A stretch of 64,000 bases of DNA, taken from NCBI GenBank assembly GCA_030123605.1, contig CP126123.1, forward strand, positions 2,646,001-2,710,000. Direction: 5' to 3'. The position numbers were made by a program, and so were the translations under genes. Below, in pieces: positions 17,493 through 26,537 of this stretch; the first letter of the stretch is position 1, and each line of letters begins with the position of its first letter. Source of the DNA: Nitrospira sp. (GTDB lineage Bacteria > Nitrospirota > Nitrospiria > Nitrospirales > Nitrospiraceae). Below the pieces are notes generated by a model. It did not search any database. It was not told the origin of the DNA and was given only the letters and a program-made list of their open reading frames with translations.

Positions 17493-18440
17493 TCAGCCTA
17501 GGGGCGGGGCGGTTTGCAAGCCGATCCCTTCGGCCAGACGATGGCCGGCCAGATATTGCGCCACCGTCATGCGCCGACTGTTAGACGGCTGGATTTCACG
17601 CATATGGATCGTCCCGCCGCCTGTCGCCACGTCAATCCTGTCCTTTGTAACCTTGGTTACCATCCCGGGAGCCGCTGCCTGGGATTCCTCGCCGACTGAC
17701 ACCAGGCAGAGGGTCCACCGTTCCCCATTCACGTAGGTATAGGCTCCCGGCCAGGGCGACAGACCGCGCACACGATCCGCGATTTCCCGGGCCGTCAATG
17801 CCCAATCGATCAGACCATCTTCCTTCTTGAGCAACGGTGCCATGGTCGCCAACGTGTGGTCCTGCGGCTGAGGTATCAGCGTCTCCGCCTTGAGGCGACA
17901 CAGCGTCTCGACCAACACCCGTCCCCCCACTTCGGCCAATCGAAGTGCCAGGGTGCCTGCGGTGTCCTCCGGAAGGATCGCCACCTTCTCCTGCAACAAC
18001 ATATCGCCGGTGTCCATTCCTTCATCCATCACCATGGTGGTGATGCCGGTTTCCTGTTCGCCTCGAATGACGGCCCATTGAATCGGTCCCGCTCCGCGAT
18101 ACTTCGGCAAGAGTGACCCATGAACGTTGATGCAGCCGAGCGGGGGCAACGTCAGAACCGCCGACGGCAGGATCCGGCCGAATGCGGTCACCGTAATGAT
18201 ATCCGGCTTCCACTGTCGCAAGACCTCCAGAAACGCGGGGTCCTTCATCTTCAGGGGTTGGAGCAGAGGGATCCCTTCGCGGAGACAGACCACCTTGACC
18301 GGAGATGGAATGACGTCCTGCCCGCGGCCTTTCGGCCGGTCTGGCTGGGTGACCACACCGACCACTTGATCGTCCGACTTGAGCAACGCCTCCAACGACG
18401 GCACCGCGAAGTCCGGCGTCCCCATAAATACGATGCGCAT
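17493..18440 (-). CDS. fmt: Methionyl-tRNA formyltransferase
   Basis: Fmt formylates the methionine on initiator tRNA using 10-formyl-THF. The N-terminal formyltransferase domain has MGTPDFAVPSL, the catalytic-site NVHGSLLPKYRGAGPIQ (Asn and His) and DTGDMLLQ (Asp), followed by the OB-fold C-terminal domain with LSPWPGAYTY. Start ATG 18440 gives the family-typical MRIVFMGTPDF; a GTG two codons upstream is possible. No def gene is adjacent. Its substrate tRNA-fMet is encoded divergently about 90 bp away. Confidence 0.96.
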   Translation of the reverse strand: MRIVFMGTPDFAVPSLEALLKSDDQVVGVVTQPDRPKGRGQDVIPSPVKVVCLREGIPLLQPLKMKDPAFLEVLRQWKPDIITVTAFGRILPSAVLTLPPLGCINVHGSLLPKYRGAGPIQWAVIRGEQETGITTMVMDEGMDTGDMLLQEKVAILPEDTAGTLALRLAEVGGRVLVETLCRLKAETLIPQPQDHTLATMAPLLKKEDGLIDWALTAREIADRVRGLSPWPGAYTYVNGERWTLCLVSVGEESQAAAPGMVTKVTKDRIDVATGGGTIHMREIQPSNSRRMTVAQYLAGHRLAEGIGLQTAPPLG

Positions 18441-18492
18441 GTCCACGCTTTAACATTCTCCCTTCACGAATGCAATTGCCGCCCGACCTTCC

Positions 18493-18522
18493 TTGACTCT
18501 CGTTTCACACGCCTGTTACTAT
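18493..18522 (+). promoter_or_regulatory. Promoter of tRNA-fMet
   Basis: TTGACT (18493-18498), 18 bp spacer, TACTAT (18517-18522) with an extended -10 TG at 18514-18515. The predicted start of transcription is 18529, within a base or two of the mature tRNA 5' end (18528). Confidence 0.6.
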
Positions 18523-18527
18523 CCGGC

Positions 18528-18604
<77 letters not shown>

Positions 18605-18832
18605 ACCCTTCTCGCTCAACCATCTGCAACGGTTTCATTCCGACGGTTGCCATTCGTGAATGGGTCGCAGGGTTGCTTCTTCTTCGGTAGATTCATGAGC
18701 TTTCGACCCCTCAGATCCTGATGCAGAGGCATCGGGACCGGAGCCATAGCCGAATGCCCCTTCGAGCCGTGCACACTCGTCCGACTTTTCCTGGAGAACC
18801 AAGTACAAAGTTCGTTCGCCAAAAAGAGGCCT

Positions 18833-19012
18833 ATGGAACAGCTCGCGATCTTGATCATGGCCGGAGGGGTCATGGAGTTTTTCGCCATGACACAGCAACA
18901 CTATCATGCACTCATCCAGGCCGGCGAAACCTCTTCGGTTGCGGTCGTCAAGGCCCTTCAGGATACGATGGCCGAACATCCGGTCTTCGCGCGGGTATCG
19001 GGAACGCGATGA
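18833..19012 (+). CDS. Small hypothetical protein (59 residues)
   Basis: A 59-codon frame begins at ATG 18833, with AAGAGG five bases upstream, and ends in TGA at 19010-19012. The protein starts MEQLAILIMAGGVMEFFAM, a hydrophobic N-terminal helix that could be a membrane or membrane-surface segment, followed by a polar stretch QQHYHALIQAGE and a short helical tail. I do not recognise the family. It lies alone between tRNA-fMet and the diguanylate cyclase gene. The good ribosome-binding site is the main support. Confidence 0.5.
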   Translation: MEQLAILIMAGGVMEFFAMTQQHYHALIQAGETSSVAVVKALQDTMAEHPVFARVSGTR

Positions 19013-19225
19013 CAGATTAACCCTCTCAACACTGCACATCCCCGATATTCGACTTGATAGACCCGCTGCAAGGCGGCCATACGAACCCTGTTGATTGCGC
19101 CCACCGTAACCGACGTGGTTCCCATCCGCATGACGACCTGCCGAAGGCCGACCGGCGGGCCGGCCTTTAGAATGGCGCTATTACTTGAAGCCTCGAAACG
19201 ACATGTTAGAATCGGGGCACCGGCC

Positions 19226-20155
19226 ATGATCAACGTACTCCTGGTGGAAGACAACCCCGTCGATGCTCAGCTCACACAGGACCTTCTGGCCGAATGGTCC
19301 CTCGATCGATTCCACATCACCCATGCACCGATCCTGGCAGAGGGCCTGACCAGACTGAGTCGCGGCCGTTTCGATGTCGTGCTCCTCGACCTGTCGCTCC
19401 CCGACACACACGGCTTGAGCACGGTCACCCAGGTACTGGCGACCAGCCCCGGCGTGCCGGTCGTGGTGTTGAGCGGGCATGACGACCATCCGCTCGCCTT
19501 GCAGGCGCTTCAGCATGGAGCCCAGGATTACCTGGTGAAGGGGGAAGGCGGGGCGGACTTCCTTGCGCGGTCGATCCTCTATGCCATCGAACGCAAGCGG
19601 GCGCAGGAACGTCTGACCTACCTGGCCCAGTACGATCAATTGACCGGCATGATCAATCGCACCCTGTTTCGCGACCGGCTGGTCCATGCCATGGCGCGCA
19701 GCAAACGAAAGGACCAACCCCTGGCGATCATGCTCCTCGATCTCGATCGCTTCAAGGCCGTCAACGACGGGCTGGGGCACGATGTCGGGGATCAGCTGCT
19801 GAAAGTCGTTGCCGCGCGGCTCACGGATTGCGTCCGCGAAGTGGACACCATCGCCCGCATGGGGGGTGATGAATTCACCGCCATCCTCGAAGGGATTTCC
19901 GGTGAAGCGGACGTGGCGGTCGTCGCGAACCGGATCGTGGAGTCGATCAGCGCGCCCTTTAACCTCGGGCCCCACCACATTTCGATCGGCGTGAGCATCG
20001 GGATCACGCTGTACCCATTGGACGACCAGGACATCGATGAACTCTTACGCCATGCCGATAAGGCCATGTACGCCGCTAAACATCAGGGGGGGAGCGGCTT
20101 TCAGTTTCATTCCCCGACCGGTAACCGTCGATCCGACACCGCTCCTCTCGGTTGA
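19226..20155 (+). CDS. Response regulator with GGDEF diguanylate cyclase domain
   Basis: A receiver domain (residues 1-125, VLLVEDNPVDA, phospho-acceptor in DVVLLDLSLPD, conserved Lys in YLVKGEGG) is joined to a diguanylate cyclase (from ~residue 150). The active site is an intact RMGGDEF and an RxxD inhibitory site (REVD) lies five residues before it, so the enzyme should make c-di-GMP with product inhibition. I chose ATG 19226 because the receiver begins there; a longer reading from 19091 adds 45 residues with no domain. GGGGC lies about nine bases upstream. No histidine kinase is adjacent. Two PilZ proteins in the window could be c-di-GMP effectors. Confidence 0.92.
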   Translation: MINVLLVEDNPVDAQLTQDLLAEWSLDRFHITHAPILAEGLTRLSRGRFDVVLLDLSLPDTHGLSTVTQVLATSPGVPVVVLSGHDDHPLALQALQHGAQDYLVKGEGGADFLARSILYAIERKRAQERLTYLAQYDQLTGMINRTLFRDRLVHAMARSKRKDQPLAIMLLDLDRFKAVNDGLGHDVGDQLLKVVAARLTDCVREVDTIARMGGDEFTAILEGISGEADVAVVANRIVESISAPFNLGPHHISIGVSIGITLYPLDDQDIDELLRHADKAMYAAKHQGGSGFQFHSPTGNRRSDTAPLG

Positions 20156-20204
20156 TCCCCTCTCCCCTACCGTGCTTCGCCCCACGGCCGTCTCGACTAG
20201 GCAC

Positions 20205-21038
20205 TCAACGTCCTATGTCTGCGAGCGGCTGTTCCGTCACAACCAATGATCCCCGTGGATTAGGCAGCAGGACATTCGCTGTCACCAAGTCCTCCCGAGC
20301 CGGGACCGGATGGGTATCGGGAGTCATCACGAGCCCCCAGTGCTGATTGTCCCGGCAGGTATTGTCGAGCAGCAAGGCTTCCGCATGGTGAAATAACAAA
20401 ATTCCGCTCAGCATGTTGTTGTGACAAACGTTGCGGACGAATTCGGGATGACTCCCGGGATCCCGCACGGCCAGCCCAAAGTGATGGTTTCCATAACTGA
20501 CGTTTTGCGCCACGCGCGGTTGTGCGCCGGCAAAGACAAAAATGCCCGACTCGCGGTTGTAACAGACTTCATTGTCGACGAACGTCACCCGGGACTCCGG
20601 CCCATAGATCACCACGCCTGAGAGCAACCCCTCCGTCGCTCGACATTGCGTGACCGTGCAGACCGAGTCCAGCAGATTCATCGCCGAATGTTGGTCGCTT
20701 CCCACGTAGCGAAAGGTCATTCCGCTGATCATGCCTGACGGCACCCGCTGCAGATACAGCGGCCCGCCACGACGGCTGTAGATTTGAACCTGATCGCGCC
20801 CTGCGCCGATGAGGAGAATCGGGCGATCGGCGACAAACACCTTGTCTTCATACACACCGGGACGAACGAACACCTGATCGGTTTCACCCGCCTCTTTGAG
20901 CGCCGCACTGGGTCTGATGTAAGCATGGGGGTCTCGAGCATCGACGATCAACGTCCTGCCCCCCTTAGGATTGGGCGGCGGTTCGAGAAGCGGCTCCTTC
21001 CGTTTCCCGACAGACTCCGCCTCATGCGGTCTTTCCAT
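20205..21038 (-). CDS. Right-handed parallel beta-helix repeat protein
   Basis: This 277-residue protein has an N-terminal Pro-rich stretch and then repeats of the pectate-lyase/CASH type (segments such as NEVCYNRESGIFVFAGA, NVSYGNHHFGLAVRD, NVCHNNMLSGILLFHHA), about 22-24 residues each, forming a beta helix. No signal peptide or catalytic lyase residues were recognised, so it may be a cytoplasmic scaffold-type protein. ATG 21038 has AAGGGCG upstream. It is convergent with the diguanylate cyclase gene; no functional partner is apparent. Confidence 0.85.
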   Translation of the reverse strand: MERPHEAESVGKRKEPLLEPPPNPKGGRTLIVDARDPHAYIRPSAALKEAGETDQVFVRPGVYEDKVFVADRPILLIGAGRDQVQIYSRRGGPLYLQRVPSGMISGMTFRYVGSDQHSAMNLLDSVCTVTQCRATEGLLSGVVIYGPESRVTFVDNEVCYNRESGIFVFAGAQPRVAQNVSYGNHHFGLAVRDPGSHPEFVRNVCHNNMLSGILLFHHAEALLLDNTCRDNQHWGLVMTPDTHPVPAREDLVTANVLLPNPRGSLVVTEQPLADIGR

Positions 21039-21361
21039 ATCGCCCTTCTCGATCTCCCACAGATCCGGCCCGGTTTGCTCAGGAATAAGTCAGACGTCAA
21101 CCGGCAATGCACAACAAGAGCATATCCGTCAACCTGTACGTCGCTCTCCTTCGCCATCGGCGATTTCCGTACACTGCTGTCTGCATTCGGCCATGATTTT
21201 CCGATCGACCCTCGTCGGCCCCTTCATAACGATCTTGCGAACCATCCAATTTCATGATGGTTTCACCCCACCGGGCCGGTTGGTGCGGTTCTTCCATACC
21301 GCTGTGGGCACAATGATTGCCTGATGACAGGCTTGTGATGACGCAAGAAAGAGGTGATCAG
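21039..21361. other. Intergenic region, no gene recognised
   Basis: About 320 bp between divergently transcribed genes. It must hold promoters for both but I see no clear -35/-10 pair. A 66-codon minus-strand frame (21097-21297) has no family and no convincing start. Confidence 0.4.
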
Positions 21362-21883
21362 ATGACAGTCTCTCCTCTCAAACATGATTCGTTACGAACT
21401 GTCCTCTCCACATTGGTGTTCCTCGGTAGCCTCGCCGGTGCGCCAGATCTCTTCGCAGTCCAAGCCCAGCCGCCTGACGCCTCCCACCGTTTGTACGATC
21501 GCGTGATGGAGGAATTCCGACACAAGGACTATGAGGCAGCCCTCGCGGGATTTCGGTTTTTTCTCGCGATTCACGCCCAGTCGTCACTGTCGGCCAACGC
21601 CCAGTATTGGATGGGCGAATGCCAGTATCGCACGGGACGTTACAAGGACGCTCTGGAAGCGTTCTACAATGTCATCTCCTACTACCCGTTGAGCCAAAAG
21701 CTCGCCGCCTCGACGCTCAAGATCGGTCAGATCTATACGAAACAAGGCGACCGGGAAAAAGCCCTGATGATGTACGAACGGGTGGCGGACCAGTACCCTG
21801 ACAGCGCGGAAGCAGAGGTGGCACGCAAGGCCCTGGAGGCGGCCGCCGCGAAGAGTGAGTCTGTCGTCGTCGAACAACACTGA
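21362..21883 (+). CDS. Secreted tetratricopeptide-repeat protein (CpoB/YbgF-like)
   Basis: The 173-residue protein starts with a probable signal peptide (about 30 residues, LSTLVFLGSLAGAPDLFAVQA), then TPR motifs of the YbgF type: YDRVMEEFRHKDYEAALAGFRFFL, ANAQYWMGECQYRTGRYKDAL and a third repeat with DREKALMMYERVADQYPDS. Such proteins work in the periplasm with the Tol-Pal system or as lipoprotein-assembly scaffolds. ATG 21362 is preferred over upstream in-frame codons because AGAGGTGA lies at the right distance. No tol genes are adjacent, so the Tol-Pal link is only by similarity. Confidence 0.85.
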   Translation: MTVSPLKHDSLRTVLSTLVFLGSLAGAPDLFAVQAQPPDASHRLYDRVMEEFRHKDYEAALAGFRFFLAIHAQSSLSANAQYWMGECQYRTGRYKDALEAFYNVISYYPLSQKLAASTLKIGQIYTKQGDREKALMMYERVADQYPDSAEAEVARKALEAAAAKSESVVVEQH

Positions 21884-21945
21884 CCCGGCTTCTCCGCCGC
21901 CGCCACCCCACCGACAGCAATCATTTGCGCGGCCGAATGCCGCTG

Positions 21946-22464
21946 CTATTCCGGCTCGGCAAGGTCCAACAACATAACGAGACCGGGAACCGTATAGGCA
22001 TGTCGGGTGCTCAGTTTGACGAGTTGGACCCCGGCGGCGCGGAGAGCCGATTCAAACATCGAGTCGCGCGGACCGTCCGGCGCAGCGTCCGACACCGGCG
22101 GCTCAACTTGCACCACCTTCTCGACCAATCGGCTCCCCGGATGTACCAGCACAAAGCTGGCCCGTTTCAGCGCGAGTTCCCGCAAGGTCTCCGCAGGCGG
22201 CACGCCGGACGGAAGCCGCAAATCCAACAGGCACCAGAGGGGAATCTGCGTGAAGAGCAGATACCGATCTTCCACGGCCAACCGCAGCAGGTTGTAGAGC
22301 TGCACTTCATGGTCTGTGAGCACCGGTTTGGCGACGAAGGTCATGCCGGCGGGAGGACCGGCCGTGGAGGAACCAGGTGAGCGCTTCTTCACCAAACTTT
22401 CCCAGGCCAGGCTTCCCAGAAAGACCAGCGCTCCGATGCCGAGGATGAGATAGAGCAGATCCAT
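21946..22464 (-). CDS. DUF2726 domain-containing membrane-anchored protein
   Basis: A single N-terminal transmembrane helix (MDLLYLILGIGALVFLGSL) is followed by a ~110-residue soluble domain resembling DUF2726 (starts near KPVLTDHEVQLYNLLRLA, ends with a buried strand VPGLVMLLDLAEPE). The function of this domain is not established; the fold is compared with restriction-endonuclease-like proteins, but no catalytic Asp/Glu/Lys set is evident here. It is 15 bp downstream of anmK and probably co-transcribed. Confidence 0.75.
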   Translation of the reverse strand: MDLLYLILGIGALVFLGSLAWESLVKKRSPGSSTAGPPAGMTFVAKPVLTDHEVQLYNLLRLAVEDRYLLFTQIPLWCLLDLRLPSGVPPAETLRELALKRASFVLVHPGSRLVEKVVQVEPPVSDAAPDGPRDSMFESALRAAGVQLVKLSTRHAYTVPGLVMLLDLAEPE

Positions 22465-22479
22465 ACGAATCCAATCAGA

Positions 22480-23664
22480 TCATCGAACCGTGCGCGGCCC
22501 TTTCATCAGCGAACCAGGTCGGCCCGGCACCACCGAGCCCAGCAGCACGGGATGGCGCGCTCCCGTCACCTGCGGCACATTCGTACATTGTCCATGGTAC
22601 GTATCGTGGGCCAACAACGCGAACGCCGTGGCTTCAAAAGCCTTGCTGTCCCATCCGCAATCGTCGAACGTCGACACCCGCGTCGGCGCAAAGACCTGTC
22701 GGATCGATCCCATGACGGCGCTGTTGTACACGCCGCCTCCGCCGACGATCACATCATCGATGGTGCCGGTCACCCACCGTCGTGAGGAAGCGATCGCTCC
22801 AGCCGTCCAGGCCGCGCAGGTCGCCAAGAGATCTTCCACGGAGAGGCAGGCCTTGCGTTGCTTGGCCAGCAAATCGTCGACAAACGACGAGCCGAACTCT
22901 TCGCGACCGGTGGACTTCGGCGGACGTCGCGTCAGGAACGGATGGTCCATGAGATCGGTGAGCAGCAGCCGGTTCACGGTCCCCCTTCTCGCCCACCGGC
23001 CGCCGACATCGTAGGATCGCTTCCCTTTGGTCGCTTCCCGCACGATGGCGTCCGACACCATGTTGCCTGGCCCCGTATCGAACGCCTGCAGGTCTGAGAT
23101 TCCGCCCCCGGGCGGCAGGTAGGTGACGTTGCTGATCCCGCCGATATTCACGATCAGGCGCCCCCGCGTGGCATGGCCGAAGGCCGCAGCATGGGCATAG
23201 GGAACCAACGGCGCCCCTTCGCCGCCCGCCGCCAGGTCACGCGCCCTGAAATTAGCCACCGTGGTGATACCGGTCCGCTCCGCAATGACGGCCGACTCAC
23301 CGATCTGAAGGGTGGACCGCACCAGGCCGACACCAGGCTCGCGGATCCCCCGCGGCAAATGGTGAATCGTCTGGCCGTGCGACCCGATCAAGGCAATGTC
23401 GGTCGGGCGACGGCCCGCCTTTCGAAGAACCAACAGAGCCGCCTTCGCGAACAGTTCCCCCAGATACATATTCATATGGCAGATGTCGCCGACATGGCCG
23501 TTGAGCGAAAGGTCCAGAATACGTTGCTGGAGGGACCGCGGGTACGGAAGCGATGCAAAGGCCAGGGTGGTGATTCGTGATCTCTTGCCGCGCCGGACAA
23601 TATCGACGAGTGCCGCGTCCACCGCGTCCGCCGATGTCCCGGACATCAGTCCGATGACTTTCAT
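22480..23664 (-). CDS. anmK: Anhydro-N-acetylmuramic acid kinase
   Basis: AnmK phosphorylates and hydrolyses 1,6-anhydro-MurNAc during cell-wall recycling, giving MurNAc-6-phosphate. The 394-residue protein has the family's IGLMSGTSADAVDAAL start, the GSHGQTIHH and NIGGISNVTYLP motifs and the FDTGPGNMVSDA segment. A ~30-residue insert around TVNRLLLTDLMDH is typical of the family. It leads a two-gene unit with the DUF2726 gene and is divergent to the metal transporter operon. Confidence 0.95.
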   Translation of the reverse strand: MKVIGLMSGTSADAVDAALVDIVRRGKRSRITTLAFASLPYPRSLQQRILDLSLNGHVGDICHMNMYLGELFAKAALLVLRKAGRRPTDIALIGSHGQTIHHLPRGIREPGVGLVRSTLQIGESAVIAERTGITTVANFRARDLAAGGEGAPLVPYAHAAAFGHATRGRLIVNIGGISNVTYLPPGGGISDLQAFDTGPGNMVSDAIVREATKGKRSYDVGGRWARRGTVNRLLLTDLMDHPFLTRRPPKSTGREEFGSSFVDDLLAKQRKACLSVEDLLATCAAWTAGAIASSRRWVTGTIDDVIVGGGGVYNSAVMGSIRQVFAPTRVSTFDDCGWDSKAFEATAFALLAHDTYHGQCTNVPQVTGARHPVLLGSVVPGRPGSLMKGPRTVR

Positions 23665-23828
23665 CCCTGTTCTCCCGATCGTCGATGCACGACCGATCCT
23701 GTCGAATTCGGTGCGCTACGCTAATCGAAACCTCGACAAGGGGTCAAGCACTCTCTGTCGTTCCGCAAGTCCGAACCGGGCGAGTCCTCGCGTTGACTTT
23801 GCCGACATCGGGTGTTACCGTCCGCCGG

Positions 23829-24752
23829 ATGTTGCGCCTGCTCCTGCTCGTCGTCATGATCCTATCCACTGACCCGTTTCACGGTTGCCTCTCAGTCGCA
23901 GCCTCCGTGGTCCTTGCCGCTGAACCGCTCAACGTGGTCGTCACGCTCCCCGTCCTGAAGGACTGGGTGCAACAGGTCGGCGGATCACATGTGCGTGTCA
24001 CATCGCTCATGACCGGGTATGAGAGCGAGCATACCTATTCACCCAAACCGAGCGACCTGGTGGCGGTGCGGAAGGCCACCCTGCTGTTCGAAGTCGGAGC
24101 CGGACTTGAAGTGTGGGTGTCCTCGCTGGTCAAGAACGCCGGAAACGGCCGGTTACAAGTCGTGACGACCTCCAAGGGAATCGAACTGATCGAGGACCAC
24201 GCAGATCCGGCCGGTTCCGCCCATGCTCACCACGGCACAGGCAATCCTCATATGTGGCTGGACCCGGAAGCCGCCGCGACGATGGTACGGCACATCTCGG
24301 ACGCCATGGTGTCCGCAGACCCGGCCCATGCGCCGGACTACCGGGCCAATACGACGGTGTACCTCCAGGCGCTCACCGACGTTCAACAGGAAACGCTGGA
24401 GCGGCTCAAAAAGACTCCTGACAGGGTCGTGATCGTCCACCATCCGGCATGGCCCTATTTCGCCCGTCGTTACGACCTGCGTATTGCGGGAACGATCCTC
24501 ACGCAACCGGGTGGAGAACCGTCCGCGCGACATCTGCATAGGTTGATCGCGAAAATGAAGCAGGACCACATCCGCGTCATCATCTCCGAGGTGCAGCTGA
24601 ATCAGAAAGTCCCGCAACTGCTCGCCAAGGAAACCGGGGCGCGGATCGCCGTCCTGACGACCTTGCCAGGAGGCTTGCCGGGAACCGCAACCTACCTCGA
24701 CATGCTCCGTTATAATGTGCTCCAATTGGTCCAGGCGCTCGAGCAGACATAA
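23829..24752 (+). CDS. Metal ABC transporter substrate-binding protein (ZnuA-like)
   Basis: A cluster A-I metal-binding protein of the ZnuA/TroA family. Metal ligands are visible: His in SEHTYSPKPSDL, His in NPHMWLDPE and His in VHHPAWPYFA; a short His-rich loop (SAHAHH) just before the second ligand resembles ZnuA. The start at ATG 23829 gives a Leu-rich signal peptide (MLRLLLLVVMILS); no good Shine-Dalgarno is seen and a longer frame upstream lacks a signal peptide. It opens a three-gene unit with an ATPase and a permease. Zinc versus manganese cannot be settled; no Zur-type box was found. Confidence 0.9.
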   Translation: MLRLLLLVVMILSTDPFHGCLSVAASVVLAAEPLNVVVTLPVLKDWVQQVGGSHVRVTSLMTGYESEHTYSPKPSDLVAVRKATLLFEVGAGLEVWVSSLVKNAGNGRLQVVTTSKGIELIEDHADPAGSAHAHHGTGNPHMWLDPEAAATMVRHISDAMVSADPAHAPDYRANTTVYLQALTDVQQETLERLKKTPDRVVIVHHPAWPYFARRYDLRIAGTILTQPGGEPSARHLHRLIAKMKQDHIRVIISEVQLNQKVPQLLAKETGARIAVLTTLPGGLPGTATYLDMLRYNVLQLVQALEQT

Positions 24753-24812
24753 CCACCAGCCCCGACCGGACAGCGACCAAAGAACGAGCATCTTCAACGA
24801 ACGCCGCCGCGC

Positions 24813-25592
24813 ATGACCCATCCCATCATTCGCTTCGACCACGCCACCTTCGGTTTTCCGGGCGTCATCGCCCTGGAAGACATTTCCTTGACCATTCCCG
24901 AATCGGAATTCGTCGGGGTGATCGGCCCCAACGGCTCCGGTAAAACCACCCTCTGTCGTGCCGTCCTCGGCCTCATGGCGCCGTTGCGCGGCACACTCCG
25001 CGTCCTCGACTGTGCCTGCGAAGAACTCCGCTGCCACCATCGGGCCCTCATCGGTTACCTCCCCCAAAAGGGCATGCTCGATCGCAACTTTCCCGTCACC
25101 GTGCTGGAAGCGGTCATGATGGGCCGGTACGGCGCGCTGGGTCTGTTTCGCCGACCTGCCCGGCAGGATCAGGAGATCGCCCGCGAAGCCCTCGTACATG
25201 TCGGCATGGATCACCACCGAGACTCCGCGCTGGGCGCCCTCTCCGGCGGACAGCAGCAACGGGTGTTCATCGCAAGGGCCCTGGCCCAGCAACCCAGGAT
25301 TCTTCTCCTGGACGAGCCGACGACCGGGCTGGACATCACGGCTCAACATAGCGTCGTGGAACTGATTCAACAGCTCCACCGCCACCTGAAACTCACGATC
25401 CTCATGATCACGCACGACATCAACATGATTCGCTCGCGGGTGGATCGGCTGGTCCTGCTCAAAACGAAACTCTTCGCCGCCGGGCCCCCGCAGGAAGTTC
25501 TGAAACCGGAGATTCTGAGCCAAGTCTATGGAAAAGATCTCGTCATTACCGACAAGGATTTCGTCATCGTCGAGGATTACCACCACCATTGA
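24813..25592 (+). CDS. Metal ABC transporter ATP-binding protein (ZnuC-like)
   Basis: The ATPase of the metal importer. Walker A GPNGSGKTT, signature LSGGQQQRVFIARAL, Walker B ILLLDEPTTGLD and the H-loop THDINM are all intact. At 259 residues it matches ZnuC/TroB. It lies 60 bp after the binding-protein gene and 42 bp before the permease. A very long antisense open frame covers this region but has no recognisable product. Confidence 0.95.
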   Translation: MTHPIIRFDHATFGFPGVIALEDISLTIPESEFVGVIGPNGSGKTTLCRAVLGLMAPLRGTLRVLDCACEELRCHHRALIGYLPQKGMLDRNFPVTVLEAVMMGRYGALGLFRRPARQDQEIAREALVHVGMDHHRDSALGALSGGQQQRVFIARALAQQPRILLLDEPTTGLDITAQHSVVELIQQLHRHLKLTILMITHDINMIRSRVDRLVLLKTKLFAAGPPQEVLKPEILSQVYGKDLVITDKDFVIVEDYHHH

Positions 25593-25634
25593 TGGTGAGG
25601 GGTGACGCGCAAGAAGTGAGGCGATCCAACGAAT

Positions 25635-26456
25635 ATGCTTGAGCTGCTCTCCTACGATTTCATGCAGCGTTCGCTCCTGGCCGCAGCCCTGGTGGGCTCG
25701 GTCTGTTCCGTCATCGGCGTGTTCGTCGTCCTGCGGGGCCTGGCCTTCGCGGGGGCCGGCACGTCCCATGCCGCCTTTGCCGGCGTCACCCTAGCCTATC
25801 TGCTGGGCCTCCCACCCCTCGGCCTAGCGATCCTGTTCGGCTTGGCGACAGTCTGGATCACCGGCTGGGTCGAAGAAAAGGGCCGCATGAAACTGGATGT
25901 GTCCATCGGTATCCTCTACACCGCCACGATGGCGCTGGCCATCCTCTTTCTGGGGCTCATGGGGACCTACAATCCGGAAGTGTACGGTTACCTGTTCGGC
26001 AGCGTGCTCTCCGTCACGACGGAGGAACTCATGACTATTGGTTGGTTGAGCGTCGTGGTCCTGGGAACCATCCTCTTGCTCTCGAAGGAACTCTACTTCA
26101 TTGCCTTCGATCAGGAAATGGCGACGGCCTCCGGTGTGCCGGCACGACAGATTTTTTACCTTCTCCTGTCGCTCGTGGCTCTCACCGTGGTGATTTCACT
26201 GAAAACCGTCGGGGCCATCCTTGTGTTCGCGATGATTCTGATCCCGGCGTCTACCGCCTACCAGCTCACACACAGCTTGGCGCAAATGACCCTCTACTCG
26301 ATGCTCATCGGCATAATCTGCGCCGTGAGCGGCGTGCTGCTCTCCTATGCCTTCGACCTTCCCTCAGGTCCGATCATCGTCCTGCTCGCCACCGGCTGCT
26401 TCTTTCTGGCCGTCTGCTGTTCCCCCAAACGTTTGCATCGCATGCAGACGCAGTAG
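25635..26456 (+). CDS. Metal ABC transporter permease (ZnuB-like)
   Basis: An integral membrane protein with about eight hydrophobic segments and the family's FQRSLLAAAL-type opening (MQRSLLAAALVGSVCSVIG), GTSHAAFAGV loop and KTVGAILVFAMILIPA segment, as expected for the ABC-3 permease family. It completes the binding protein/ATPase/permease set. ATG 25635 is in a good position 42 bp after the ATPase stop. It converges on the acetyltransferase gene. Confidence 0.95.
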   Translation: MLELLSYDFMQRSLLAAALVGSVCSVIGVFVVLRGLAFAGAGTSHAAFAGVTLAYLLGLPPLGLAILFGLATVWITGWVEEKGRMKLDVSIGILYTATMALAILFLGLMGTYNPEVYGYLFGSVLSVTTEELMTIGWLSVVVLGTILLLSKELYFIAFDQEMATASGVPARQIFYLLLSLVALTVVISLKTVGAILVFAMILIPASTAYQLTHSLAQMTLYSMLIGIICAVSGVLLSYAFDLPSGPIIVLLATGCFFLAVCCSPKRLHRMQTQ

Positions 26457-26537
26457 TGCCTGGACCAAACAGGTATCTCCTGGCTCGTTGAGTGGAGAAA
26501 AAAGGAGTGTGAGAAACGAGGGATCTGCCGCTGCCTT

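Noticed and set aside
21097-21297. A 66-codon minus-strand gene upstream of the beta-helix protein
   Set aside because: No start context, no homologous look, and it occupies the probable promoter region.
23665-23828. A Zur- or Fur-type operator before the metal transporter
   Set aside because: No palindromic AT-rich motif resembling known boxes could be recognised.
24153-25769. A 538-codon open frame on the minus strand opposite the metal transporter genes
   Set aside because: It mirrors the plus-strand binding protein, ATPase and permease, which have clear motifs; high-GC codon usage makes long antisense frames common.
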